Below are positions 8,914 through 17,288 of a stretch of DNA of 64,000 nucleotides, in pieces. The notes under the pieces are model-generated. The model made no database searches and had not been told where the DNA came from. It saw nothing but the letters and a program-made list of their open reading frames with translations. Source of the DNA: Nocardia speluncae NBRC 108251 (GTDB taxonomy: Bacteria > Actinomycetota > Actinomycetes > Mycobacteriales > Mycobacteriaceae); the NCBI RefSeq assembly GCF_001613245.1, contig NZ_BDBZ01000004.1, positions 62,001 through 126,000 of the forward strand, in the 5' to 3' direction. The translations under genes and the position numbers were made by a program. Every line of letters begins with the position of its first letter. The first letter of the stretch is position 1.

Positions 8914-10116
8914 TCATACGGTGACAGCTAGGGGCAGGCGGGCGAGGCGCCGCACGATCAGGCTGGGGACGTAGGACGGTTGCGGCCCGCGCAGCGTGAC
9001 GTTGCTGGTGGTGTCCAGCAGGGTGTGCACAGCCTGGGCCGTTTCCTTGCGGGCGAGGTGGGCGCCGAGACAAAAGTGGATGCCGCGCCCGAAGCTGTGG
9101 TGCCGCGTGCGCTGGACACGGTCGAGGTCGACACGATCGGGATGGTCGAAGATCCGCGGATCGCGGTTGGAGGCACCCCACATCAGCATCAGGCGCGCAC
9201 CGGATTCGAGCTCGACCCCGGCCAGGCGGGTGGGTGCGGTCGTCACGCGGAAGTGGCCGCGGAACGGGCTCTCGATCCGCACGGCCTCCTCCACGAGCGC
9301 GTCGACGCGGCCGTGGTCGGCGCGCAGCGAGTCCTGGAGCTCCTGGTCTCCGGCGAGCAACCGGACCGCGGTGCCCAGCAAGCTCGTGGTCGATTCGGCG
9401 CCTGCTGTCACCAATTGCAGCAACAGGATCGCGGCCTGTTCACGAGTCATAGTCTGCGCGGCCACGGCCGCGGCCACGCTGCCCAGTACCCCGTCCTCTT
9501 CGCCCGGGCAGGCGTGATCGAGGCGTTCGCCCAGGTATCGGATGAATTCCAGGACCTCCAGTGCGGCCTGCCCGGCGCGGTCGGGGGAGGCGACGCCGGA
9601 AACCATATCGATCGCGGCGTCCGACCAGCGCGCCAATTGCCGATGATCGGAGTCCGGCAGCCCGATCAGGTGCCCGATCACCTGCACCGGCACCCGGTGG
9701 GCGACTTCTGCCATCCAGTCACCGCCACCGGCGGCGACCAACCCGTTCACCGCGGGGCGGAGGGCGGCGTCGATCATTTCGGTCAGCGCCGCGACCGAGC
9801 GTGGGCTGAATCGCGACATCACCAGTGCCCGCTGCTCGGTGTGAGTGGGGGGATCCGCGGTTGCCAGTACATCCACCCCGCCGGCGGCCTCGGCCACCGA
9901 TATCGACGCAGAACCGGAGGCCGCCGACAACACCGCGACCAGATTGCTCGAATAGGTCTGCGGGTCGGCCAGCACGGTGCGGATCGCGTCGAATCCCAGC
10001 ACCACATACAACTGCTGGCCGGGCAGGAAATGCACATCGCCTGCCGCACGCAACTGGTCGATCATCGGGTAGGGATTTTCGATCGCGGCTGGGGAGAACA
10101 GGTCCGGGGCAACCAT
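8914..10116 (-). CDS. Cytochrome P450
   Basis: A soluble bacterial P450 of 400 residues. It has the heme-binding FGRGIHFCLGAH with Cys349, the oxygen-activation I-helix AGAESTTS (238-245) and the ExxR pair Glu277/Arg280. It would insert oxygen into a small hydrophobic substrate using electrons from a ferredoxin. No ferredoxin or reductase gene is nearby, so the redox partner is encoded elsewhere. Substrate unknown. GAAAGGA lies about 10 nt before the ATG. The gene is divergent from a TetR gene across a 73-bp gap that contains a perfect 32-bp palindrome, so that TetR protein very likely controls it. Confidence 0.93.
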   Translation of the reverse strand: MVAPDLFSPAAIENPYPMIDQLRAAGDVHFLPGQQLYVVLGFDAIRTVLADPQTYSSNLVAVLSAASGSASISVAEAAGGVDVLATADPPTHTEQRALVMSRFSPRSVAALTEMIDAALRPAVNGLVAAGGGDWMAEVAHRVPVQVIGHLIGLPDSDHRQLARWSDAAIDMVSGVASPDRAGQAALEVLEFIRYLGERLDHACPGEEDGVLGSVAAAVAAQTMTREQAAILLLQLVTAGAESTTSLLGTAVRLLAGDQELQDSLRADHGRVDALVEEAVRIESPFRGHFRVTTAPTRLAGVELESGARLMLMWGASNRDPRIFDHPDRVDLDRVQRTRHHSFGRGIHFCLGAHLARKETAQAVHTLLDTTSNVTLRGPQPSYVPSLIVRRLARLPLAVTV

Positions 10117-10132
10117 AGCGGCATCATCCTTT

Positions 10133-10164
10133 CACATGTTGTATAACGTGTTATACAACATGTG
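10133..10164. promoter_or_regulatory. 32-bp perfect palindrome, operator of the P450/TetR pair
   Basis: Two 15-bp arms (CACATGTTGTATAAC and its complement) surround a central GT. The core TATAAC-GT-GTTATA is very AT-rich against the surrounding DNA. It covers the likely P450 -10 region on one strand and the -35 region of the TetR promoter (-10 TACCCT at 10177-10182) on the other. Confidence 0.9.
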
Positions 10165-10176
10165 CCGGGATTGCGG

Positions 10177-10182
10177 TACCCT
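10177..10182 (+). promoter_or_regulatory. -10 box of the TetR gene (leaderless)
   Basis: TACCCT ends 7 nt before the GTG start at 10190. No Shine-Dalgarno is visible, which suggests a leaderless transcript. Confidence 0.6.
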
Positions 10183-10189
10183 TCGATTC

Positions 10190-10810
10190 GTGGTCGATGA
10201 CGCTGCTGCCCTGCTCCGCGAATCCCGTGACTCCCTGCGCGTCGTGCGCGAATTCGGGCCCACCGAACGCCGGCGCCGCAGCGAAATCGCCGCCGTCGCA
10301 CGCGTCATGGCCTCCCGTGACGGCTACAAAGGCGTCACCATCCGGCAGGTCGCCGCCGAAGCAGGCACCACCCCGGTCACCGTGTACCGCTACTTCGGCT
10401 CCAAAGACGGCCTGGTCCAGCACCTGATGGCCGAATGGGCCCTCGACACCCTCGACCGCATCACCCGGTTACCCGCCACCTCCGGCGCCGGCCCCGCCGA
10501 GCGAGTCGCCGGCGCTTTCGCTCAACTCATCGACTGGGCGGCCGAAGACCGCAACCTGCTACACGCCGGCATGAGTTCGGTGCACTCCGGTGACGGACCC
10601 GGCATCAGGGTGTGGCGACCACTGTTCACCGAACTGGTCCGTGCCGCGCTCACCGACCCCGACTGGACCGACGACCACGACCGAGCCCTGATCCTCGGTC
10701 ACGTCCTGACCACCTGCCTACTGGACCTGACCACCAATCCCGCCGACATCACCGATATCCGCCGCACCATCACCCGCGCCGCGCACCTTCTCTTCGCCCC
10801 TCCCCACTGA
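10190..10810 (+). CDS. TetR-family regulator, divergent from P450
   Basis: The 206-residue protein has a basic N-terminal arm (TERRRRSEIAAVARVM) and a TetR helix-turn-helix at about 48-80 (VTIRQVAAEAGTTPVTVYRY, then FGSKDGLVQHLM). A helical C-terminal ligand domain follows. The frame is open further upstream through the palindrome, but that would translate the operator itself. The GTG at 10190 with TACCCT 7 nt upstream is therefore preferred. It probably represses the P450 gene and itself; the ligand is unknown. A hairpin terminator follows the stop. Confidence 0.88.
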   Translation: MVDDAAALLRESRDSLRVVREFGPTERRRRSEIAAVARVMASRDGYKGVTIRQVAAEAGTTPVTVYRYFGSKDGLVQHLMAEWALDTLDRITRLPATSGAGPAERVAGAFAQLIDWAAEDRNLLHAGMSSVHSGDGPGIRVWRPLFTELVRAALTDPDWTDDHDRALILGHVLTTCLLDLTTNPADITDIRRTITRAAHLLFAPPH

Positions 10811-10861
10811 CGCGACTGTTCGCCACCCGGCATTCGCCGACCCGGTCGATGGACATCGGTT

Positions 10862-10898
10862 CGGTCGCTCACCGGCCGGCCGGACCGGTAAGCGACCG
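10862..10898 (+). terminator. Hairpin terminator after the TetR gene
   Basis: CGGTCGCT/AGCGACCG outer stem (8 bp), one mismatch, then an ACCGG/CCGGT inner stem. It starts 52 bp after the stop at 10810. Confidence 0.65.
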
Positions 10899-10947
10899 GG
10901 GCAAACGCGACCCGTTCGGCTTCCTGCCGACCCGGCATACTCACGGT

Positions 10948-11667
10948 GTGAACAACGAGGGGTACAGCACAGCTGTGGATTGCGCCGCCGAACTGGACGA
11001 CCCGGTCGGTGAATCGCTGCGGGGGCGGCATGGGCATCTGAGCCGGTGGGCCGGGCGGGCCGGCACGTATCTGCCGGAGGTCGCGTCGTTCGCGACGGTG
11101 GGCAACGCCCCGGACGAGCAGACGTGGGATGGGCTTGCCCGGCTGGTCGGGCGGGGTGAGATCGCGGACATGTTCAGTTGTCCGGCGCGGCCGCCCGCGG
11201 ACTGGGAACCGGTTTTCGCTCTCGGCGGCCGGCGGATGATCGGACCGGCGAACCGGCCGGAACAACCGCCGGGCTCCAGCGCCGATGTGGTGGAGCTGGG
11301 CGCGGACAGCGTGGCGGAGATGCTCGAGCTGACCGCGCGGACGCAGCCGGGACCGTTCGGCCCGCGCACCCACGAACTCGGTACCTACCTCGGCATCCGC
11401 GACCACGGCAGGCTGGTGGCGATGGCGGGAGAACGGCTCCGGCCACCGGGATGGACCGAGATCAGCGCTGTCTGCACGGCACCGGAGGCACGCGGCAAAG
11501 GGTATGCGGCTCGTTTGGTCGGCGAGCTCGTCGCGCGGATCGTGGCGCGCGGCGAACGGCCGTTTCTGCATGTGGTCGAGACCAATACCGGTGCGATCGC
11601 CCTGTACGAACGGCTCGGATTCCGCACACGCACGCAGGTGACATTTCGGGGTTTCCGCATACCTTGA
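10948..11667 (+). CDS. GNAT family N-acetyltransferase (FR47-like)
   Basis: The 239-residue protein has a C-terminal GNAT fold with the acetyl-CoA loop APEARGKGYAARLVGEL (about 172-188). After it come FLHVVETNTGAIALYERLGF and the terminal strand. The N-terminal half is less conserved, as in FR47-like members. It transfers an acetyl group from acetyl-CoA to an unknown amine. The GTG at 10948 has a -10-like CATACT 6 nt upstream, so it may be leaderless. It lies between the TetR gene and the response regulator, all on the + strand. Confidence 0.82.
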   Translation: MNNEGYSTAVDCAAELDDPVGESLRGRHGHLSRWAGRAGTYLPEVASFATVGNAPDEQTWDGLARLVGRGEIADMFSCPARPPADWEPVFALGGRRMIGPANRPEQPPGSSADVVELGADSVAEMLELTARTQPGPFGPRTHELGTYLGIRDHGRLVAMAGERLRPPGWTEISAVCTAPEARGKGYAARLVGELVARIVARGERPFLHVVETNTGAIALYERLGFRTRTQVTFRGFRIP

Positions 11668-11878
11668 CATCCGCGAACGACCGGAATCGCCCTTGAAGCT
11701 GCTCCGGTGCCTTCCGGTGTGGATTCTCCGGCAGTGCGACCGTTGCGGTTTCTCCCGAGGGGGGCGGCAGGCAAACTGGCGTGGAGATCTGCGCCGGGCT
11801 GGTCCGCACCGGGCGGAATCCGGCAATTCGGGCCCTGCCGGGGCGCGCGCGGCGCCCCGGCCCGGAAGGAGCGGTGGC

Positions 11879-12547
11879 ATGACAGACGACGCGGCGGCGC
11901 CCATTCGGGTGATGGTGGTCGACGATCACCCGATCTGGCGGGAGGGTGTGGCCCGGGATCTCGAGGCGGCCGGTTTCCGGGTGGTGGCCACCGCCGAGGA
12001 CACGGCCACCGCGGTCCGGCGGGCCGCCGCGGTGCGGCCGCGGGTGGTGCTGATGGATATGCAGCTCCCGGACGGCAACGGCGCCCAGGCCACAGCCGAT
12101 GTGCTGCGGGTTTCCCCGGACAGCCGGGTGCTGGTGCTTTCGGCGTCCGACGAACGCGACGATGTCCTGGATGCCGTGAAAGCGGGGGCCTCCGGCTACC
12201 TCGTCAAGAGTGCGTCCGCGACCGAGCTCGTGACCGCGGTCCACGATACGGCCGCCGGTCAGGCGGTCTTCACGCCTGGGCTGGCCGGTCTGGTGCTGGG
12301 CGAATACCGGCGGATGGCCACCGCGCCCAGCGATCCCGGCACCCCGGAGCGGCCCGCGCTGACCGAACGCGAAACCGAGGTGCTGCGCCTGGTCGCCAAG
12401 GGGCTGTCCGCCAAGCAGATTGCCACCCGCCTGCATCTGAGTCATCGCACGGTCGAGAACCATGTGCAGGCGACCCTGCGCAAACTTCAACTCGCGAACC
12501 GGGTGGAGCTCACGCGCTACGTGATCGAACAGGGCCTCGACGGTTGA
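11879..12547 (+). CDS. NarL/LuxR-type response regulator, likely partner of the MacS-type kinase
   Basis: The 222-residue protein has a receiver domain with acidic pocket Asp15/Asp16, phosphoacceptor Asp60 (VVLMDMQLPDGNG) and Lys near 109. A LuxR-type helix-turn-helix follows at about 155-215 (TEREVLRLVAKG pattern, then HLSHRTVENHVQATLRKL). AAGGAG lies about 8 nt before the ATG. MacS-type kinases in other actinobacteria normally sit directly beside such a regulator, and no other orphan NarL regulator is in the window. I therefore infer that it pairs with the kinase at 5941, from which it is separated by five genes. Confidence 0.88.
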   Translation: MTDDAAAPIRVMVVDDHPIWREGVARDLEAAGFRVVATAEDTATAVRRAAAVRPRVVLMDMQLPDGNGAQATADVLRVSPDSRVLVLSASDERDDVLDAVKAGASGYLVKSASATELVTAVHDTAAGQAVFTPGLAGLVLGEYRRMATAPSDPGTPERPALTERETEVLRLVAKGLSAKQIATRLHLSHRTVENHVQATLRKLQLANRVELTRYVIEQGLDG

Positions 12548-12728
12548 GTCCTGCTGTCCGAGGGTCGAGGACCACCGTCGGGCGCCGTCATGCGCCGGTC
12601 CGGTGGACGCCGGGACCCGGTCCGGGCCACGATCCGCACGGCCCGGCCGGCGGGAACGGGTAGTCCCCGGAGAGGCAGCAGGTACTTCTACTCATCCGCG
12701 GAGAACCCGCGCGCCCGACCATCGAAAT

Positions 12729-14996
12729 ATGACGATTTCGATCGACCCGGCGCTGATCGCCCGCTTGTCCGGCGAGTTCGACTCGCTGGCCGGGGAATTC
12801 ACCGCGCTCGGCAGGCAGATGAACACCCTGGGCCGCGACCTGGCTTCCCTGCACCGGCAGGTGCTGCCGGCCGCGGGCCAGGGCCGCGGGGAGTCCGGTG
12901 CCGGGGAAGCAGCTTCGGGGTCCGGCACCGGACACGCAACAGCGAAGACCACGGCTCCACCCGGCGCTCCGCCGGGGAAGGCGCCGTCATCCGGTGTGCG
13001 CGTCGGCGGGGTGCACACACCGGACCGGCCGGGCTCGGCCTCTCCCGAAAGAGAGGCCGGGCCCGGCACCTCACCCGGAACCGCACCGCCGGCGAACGAG
13101 TCCACCGCTGCCCCGCAGCACCGTGCAGGCGCGGCATTTCCCCCGCCTGCATGGGGCGCTCCGGCGCCGAGCACGACCGGCCCGCCGGAACCCCTCCAGG
13201 GCGGACAGATGCCTCCGCCGCAATTCGGACCGGCACAGCAGCCGCCGCAGAACGCGCAGCCGGGCGGTATCGCGCCTTGGCCCGGCAGGCCCGCCACGAC
13301 CGCGCGGGAGTACCGGGCAGCGATGGGCCAGGTGCAGCCCACGGCACCCCCGCCGCGTGGCCCGATCCCGCCGCGAGGTGTCCCCGGCGCGCGTACCCCG
13401 TCGCCACCGTGGTGGCAGCGGGAGGGCGTCATCAGCCGGTTGCTCGCGGTCGCCGGGGTGGCGGTCACGCTGATCGGGGTGGTGATGCTGCTGGTCCTCG
13501 CCGCGCAGGCCGGGATCTTCGGGCCGGTTCCGCGGGTAGTCGCCGGCGCCGTCTTCTCCGCCGCGCTGGTGGGCGCCGGGATGCGGGTATTCCGGCGCCC
13601 CGGCGGGCGGGTCGGCGGTATCGCGCTGGCGGCCACCGGTTTCGCGGGGGCGTACCTCGATGTCGTGGCGATGACCACGATCTACGACTGGCTGCATCCG
13701 GTGCCCGGCTTCGCCGCTGCCCTCGGCGTGGCGGCGGCCGGGGTGGGGGTGGCGGTGCAGTGGCGGTCGCAGCCGCTGGCAGTGCTGGTGGTGGCGGGGG
13801 CGGCCGTGCTCGCGCCGTTCGTCACGACCGAACTCGCCCTGCTCGCTTTCTTGATCGTGCTGCAACTGGCCTGCGTTCCGGTGCAGATGCGCCACGACTG
13901 GCCGTTCCTGCACTTGGTGCGCACCGCCCCGGCGGTGCTGGCCACCCATCTCACGATCCTCGCGTTCGTGATCGGACAACCGGACGAGCGCCGGGTTCTG
14001 GTACTCGCGGCGGCGGCGGTGGCCGCGGTCGGCGTGGGCGGCGCGATCCTGGTGACGCGGCAGCGGCCGGGCGATCTCGTCGCGAGCCTGGCGGCCGCGC
14101 TGGCCATCACACCGCTGCTCGCCGCACCCGCCCTGATCGACCGGCCGGCCGCCACAATCCTGTCCGCGAGCTACGCGGCGGTACTGCTGGCGGTCGCCGC
14201 CACCACGCTTGTCCCGAAATTGCGTGATATCGCCCGTATCCCGGCCCATACCGCGATCGTGGCGGGCACCGGCGGCTCCTTCGCTCTGCTGGAAGCAGTC
14301 TGGGGTGTGACGACCGGCTCGGCCTTGCCGTTGGGGCTCCTGCTCGTGGCCGCCTGCTATCTGGGCATCGCGGGACAGGCCCGGAATCGGGTCGCGGCCC
14401 TGTTCGGCACCGGCTACGCGGCACTCGGCGGTCTCGGTTTGCTCAGCATCGCCGACGCGGAAACCCTGGCCGTATCCCGCTTGGCGATCGAGGATCTGAG
14501 CGCCGCGACCGCGGCTACCGCGACGGCGGGCCTGGGCGTCCTCGCGGTGGCGCTGTGGATGTTGCGCCGTCTCTTCGGCACGACCACCGACGAAGCGGTG
14601 ACCACGCTGCTGTGGATCGGCGCCAGCGTGGCGGCGCTCTACCTGGTGACGACCGCGTCGGTATCGCTGGGTGTCGCGGCGGACGCCGCGGACGGTTTCG
14701 TCGTCGGCCACAGCGTATCGACCATCATCTGGATGGCCGGCGCGCTGGCCGCCCTCCTGTACGGCCTGCGACGGCTGAGTGCCGAAGCATCGGCGACGGT
14801 GAAGGTCGCACTGGGGTCCGGGCTGCTGGTGACCGCTGCCGCACTGGCGAAACTGTTCCTGTTCGATTTGTCGACGCTGGACGGGTTGATCCGGGTCGCG
14901 GCCTTCCTGATGGTCGGAATTCTGCTGCTGGTCGCGGGAACCCGCTATGCCCGGGCGTTCGCCGAAACCGGGTCGCGGGAGTCCGGGACCGGATAG
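12729..14996 (+). CDS. DUF2339 polytopic membrane protein
   Basis: The 755-residue protein has a short coiled-coil-like N-terminus (about 1-45). A long Pro/Gly/Ala-rich, probably disordered segment follows (about 50-230). Then come around 20 hydrophobic helices (about 235-745), the typical layout of DUF2339. The family's function is unknown; its fold suggests a transporter or envelope protein. No clear Shine-Dalgarno precedes the ATG at 12729. The frame is open upstream to 12603, but that stretch is Arg-rich and non-homologous. It lies 181 bp after the response regulator on the same strand, and a strong hairpin follows it. Confidence 0.82.
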   Translation: MTISIDPALIARLSGEFDSLAGEFTALGRQMNTLGRDLASLHRQVLPAAGQGRGESGAGEAASGSGTGHATAKTTAPPGAPPGKAPSSGVRVGGVHTPDRPGSASPEREAGPGTSPGTAPPANESTAAPQHRAGAAFPPPAWGAPAPSTTGPPEPLQGGQMPPPQFGPAQQPPQNAQPGGIAPWPGRPATTAREYRAAMGQVQPTAPPPRGPIPPRGVPGARTPSPPWWQREGVISRLLAVAGVAVTLIGVVMLLVLAAQAGIFGPVPRVVAGAVFSAALVGAGMRVFRRPGGRVGGIALAATGFAGAYLDVVAMTTIYDWLHPVPGFAAALGVAAAGVGVAVQWRSQPLAVLVVAGAAVLAPFVTTELALLAFLIVLQLACVPVQMRHDWPFLHLVRTAPAVLATHLTILAFVIGQPDERRVLVLAAAAVAAVGVGGAILVTRQRPGDLVASLAAALAITPLLAAPALIDRPAATILSASYAAVLLAVAATTLVPKLRDIARIPAHTAIVAGTGGSFALLEAVWGVTTGSALPLGLLLVAACYLGIAGQARNRVAALFGTGYAALGGLGLLSIADAETLAVSRLAIEDLSAATAATATAGLGVLAVALWMLRRLFGTTTDEAVTTLLWIGASVAALYLVTTASVSLGVAADAADGFVVGHSVSTIIWMAGALAALLYGLRRLSAEASATVKVALGSGLLVTAAALAKLFLFDLSTLDGLIRVAAFLMVGILLLVAGTRYARAFAETGSRESGTG

Positions 14997-15050
14997 CACG
15001 CCGCTCGACCATGGACGGTGTACCGACCGATTCCGGGCATCGCATCGACC

Positions 15051-15092
15051 GGCCGCTGCTGCGCACTCCCCTCCGGGTGCGCAGCGGCGGCC
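15051..15092. terminator. Hairpin terminator between DUF2339 gene and bioA
   Basis: 16-bp arms (15051-15066 and 15077-15092, GGCCGCTGCTGCGCAC and its complement with one G-U pair) around a 10-nt loop. The flanking genes converge. Confidence 0.78.
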
Positions 15093-15129
15093 GTACCGCG
15101 GGAGGGTGACCAGCGAGGTCAGGTGTCCC

Positions 15130-16428
15130 TCATGACCCCGCAATCCCGGTGCTCGCGGCCGCGACCATGGCGCGGGTGACGGTGTCGAGATCCGCGGTAT
15201 CGCTGATGAACGGCGGCATGGCGTAGACGAGGTCGCGGAACGGCCGGATCCAGGCGCCCGCACCGACTGCCGCGTCGGTGGCCGCGCGCATATCCACGGG
15301 GCGGTCGAGCTGGATCACCCCGATGCCGCCGAGCACCCGCACATCGGTGACGCCGGGCAGGTCCCGGGCCGGTGCCAGCCCTTCCTGCAACCCGTTCTCC
15401 AGCCGCGCGACGTCAGCGCGCCAATCACGAGACAGCAGCAGTTCGACGGAGGCGGCCGCGACCGCGCAGGCCAGTGGGTTCCCCATGAACGTCGGCCCGT
15501 GCATGATGCCGCCGTGGGCCGCGCTGACGGTTTCGGCGAGTTCCGTGGTGCACAGTGCCGCGGCGAGAGTCAGATAGCCGCCGGTGAGCGCCTTGCCCAC
15601 GCACATGATATCGGGTGACACCCCTGCCTGTTCGGCCGCGAACAGTGTTCCGGTGCGGCCGAATCCGGTGGCGATCTCGTCGAAGACCAGCAGCACTGCG
15701 TGCTCGTCGCAGAGGCGGCGCAGATCGGCCAGGTAGCGGGGGTCGTGCCAGCGCATCCCGCCGGCACCCTGCACTATGGGTTCCACCACCACGGCGGCGA
15801 GTTCGGCGGCATTGCGGGCGACGGCCGCTTCGAGTTCGCGCACGTAGTCCGGCCGGTACTCCTGCGGGGGCGCGGAGACGAAGATCTGGTCGGCCAGTAC
15901 ATCGGTCCACAGCGCGTGCATACCGCCGTCGGGGTCGCAAACGCTCATCGGGGTGAAGGTGTCGCCGTGATAGCCGCCGCGCCAGGTGAGCAGGCGGCGT
16001 TTGCCGGGTTTACCCACCGACCGCCAGTACTGCAGGCACATTTTCACCGCGACCTCGATCGATACCGAACCGGAGTCGCAGAGGAACACCTTGTCCAGGC
16101 CGGCCGGAGTGTGCCGCACCAGGAGCTCGCAGAGGCGGACGGCGGGTTCGTGGGTGAGCCCGCCGAACATGACATGGCTCATTCGTCCGGCCTGCTCCGC
16201 CAGTGCCGCGTCGAGGACCGGATGCCGGTAGCCGTGCACCGCCGCCCACCACGAGCTCATTCCGTCGACGAGCTCCCGTCCGTCCGCCAAGGTGAGCCTG
16301 GTTCCCGAGGCGGAGGCGACGACCAGGGGGGCGGTGGTGGCCGGAAATCCGCCGTATGGATGCCAGACGTGGCGCGCGTCCAGCGCCGAGGTCTGCGCCG
16401 CGGTGAGCGGCGCGGCGGCAGTGGTCAT
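15130..16428 (-). CDS. bioA: Adenosylmethionine-8-amino-7-oxononanoate transaminase BioA
   Basis: This PLP enzyme makes 7,8-diaminopelargonate from KAPA, with S-adenosylmethionine as amino donor. The 432-residue protein has HVWHPYGG (20-27) and [16 protein letters not shown] (55-70), both typical of BioA. It also has GGYHGDT (151-157), the PLP-contacting Asp250 ([14 protein letters not shown]) and PLP lysine Lys279 ([13 protein letters not shown]). The ATG at 16428 has GTGAGG upstream; the frame continues further, but its first codons run into the operator and are unlikely to be coding. It is a single-gene unit 10 kb from bioF-bioD, tied to them by the BioQ palindrome. Confidence 0.96.
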   Translation of the reverse strand: MTTAAAPLTAAQTSALDARHVWHPYGGFPATTAPLVVASASGTRLTLADGRELVDGMSSWWAAVHGYRHPVLDAALAEQAGRMSHVMFGGLTHEPAVRLCELLVRHTPAGLDKVFLCDSGSVSIEVAVKMCLQYWRSVGKPGKRRLLTWRGGYHGDTFTPMSVCDPDGGMHALWTDVLADQIFVSAPPQEYRPDYVRELEAAVARNAAELAAVVVEPIVQGAGGMRWHDPRYLADLRRLCDEHAVLLVFDEIATGFGRTGTLFAAEQAGVSPDIMCVGKALTGGYLTLAAALCTTELAETVSAAHGGIMHGPTFMGNPLACAVAAASVELLLSRDWRADVARLENGLQEGLAPARDLPGVTDVRVLGGIGVIQLDRPVDMRAATDAAVGAGAWIRPFRDLVYAMPPFISDTADLDTVTRAMVAAASTGIAGS

Positions 16429-16469
16429 CAAGGTCCTCACCTCCGAGACGGCGGCCACCCCAGGCGACC

Positions 16470-16482
16470 TGAACACCGTTCA
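16470..16482. promoter_or_regulatory. BioQ operator in front of bioA
   Basis: Palindrome TGAAC-ACC-GTTCA, 42-54 bp before the bioA ATG. A leftward -10-like TAACTT (16487-16482) touches it, so the predicted transcription start is inside the operator, the same layout as at bioF. Confidence 0.88.
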
Positions 16483-16487
16483 AGTTA

Positions 16488-16790
16488 CCAAAAGCCGATC
16501 AGCGGTCCCGGTGCCCCCTCGTCGCACAGCTGAGCGTCCGACGCCGGCCCGACCCCGCCCGCGATATCGCCGCCGAGCCGGTCACGACCCCGGAATCAGG
16601 AGATGTAGCGGCCGATCGAGACACACCCGCGACCACACGACAGGCCCGCCCGCCGCCGCCCGACAAATGCGAGAACGTCCCACCGGGCGTTGCGGCGGCC
16701 TCGACCGGCAACCGGTCGGCGACATGAGCGGCAGCGCCCCCGCGATCGACGACACCGCACGCGATAACCGGCAGATCCCGCACCGACAAG
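16488..16790. other. Intergenic region between bioA operator and MarR gene
   Basis: About 300 bp downstream of the MarR gene and upstream of the bioA promoter. Open frames exist on both strands, but they are Arg/Pro-rich, lack ribosome binding sites and show no domain. I see no gene here. Confidence 0.5.
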
Positions 16791-17258
16791 CTATCGCCGC
16801 GGCTCACCGACACCCCCGGCCTGCGGCTCACCGAGGACGTCCACAACCCGCGTGAGCAGGTTCAGCAATTCGCCCATCCCCGCCTCCCCGACCGCACCCG
16901 CGATCCGGTTCTCGATTCCGGTGATCCGCTCCCCCGCCAGCGTCAGCGCCGCCCGGCCCGCGGGAGTGCACACCACCTGCCGGGCCCGCCGGTCGGCCGG
17001 ATCCACCTGCCGGCGCACCAGCCCCGCACTTTCCAGCTGCCCCACCAGTTCCCCCATCGACTGCTGAGTCATCCCCGCCGCCTGCGCCAGTTCGCCCACC
17101 CGCGAGCCGGCCGGGTCGAGGTAGCGGAATACCGCGTAGTGCGCGGGTCGCAGGTCGTCGGACAGCCGGGCCCGCAAATCGGCGTTCAGTTCGTCCTCGA
17201 CGGCCCGGACGGCAAGGGTCAGCAGCTTCAACAGGGAAGAGCGTTCGAGTGTTGACAC
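16791..17258 (-). CDS. MarR-family regulator
   Basis: The 155-residue protein has the MarR winged helix. It shows LRPAHYAVFRYL (helix before the reader), VGELAQAAGMTQQSMGELVGQL (54-75, recognition helix) and the wing VDPADRRARQVVCTPAG (86-102). The GTG start at 17258 lies 7 nt after a leftward TAACCT, so it is probably leaderless. The gene is divergent from a cupin gene. The 30-bp gap carries AAGGT-T-ACCTT, which overlaps both promoters, so autoregulation and control of the cupin gene are likely. Confidence 0.88.
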   Translation of the reverse strand: MSTLERSSLLKLLTLAVRAVEDELNADLRARLSDDLRPAHYAVFRYLDPAGSRVGELAQAAGMTQQSMGELVGQLESAGLVRRQVDPADRRARQVVCTPAGRAALTLAGERITGIENRIAGAVGEAGMGELLNLLTRVVDVLGEPQAGGVGEPRR

Positions 17259-17281
17259 CTTATGAAGGTTACCTTTCTAAT
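17252..17281. promoter_or_regulatory. Divergent MarR/cupin promoter with operator
   Basis: Rightward promoter TTGACA (17252-17257), 18 bp, TCTAAT (17276-17281), 7 nt before the cupin ATG. Leftward -10 TAACCT (17271-17266) is 7 nt before the MarR GTG. The palindrome AAGGT-T-ACCTT (17265-17275) lies between the rightward -35 and -10 and covers the leftward -10. Confidence 0.75.
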
Positions 17282-17288
17282 TGACGAT

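Noticed and set aside
10136..10189. Upstream ATG start for the TetR gene
   Set aside because: It would make the 32-bp operator coding; the leaderless GTG at 10190 fits better.
13071..15263. 730-codon frame on the - strand across the DUF2339 gene
   Set aside because: Gln/Arg/His-rich antisense shadow; the + strand encodes regular membrane helices.
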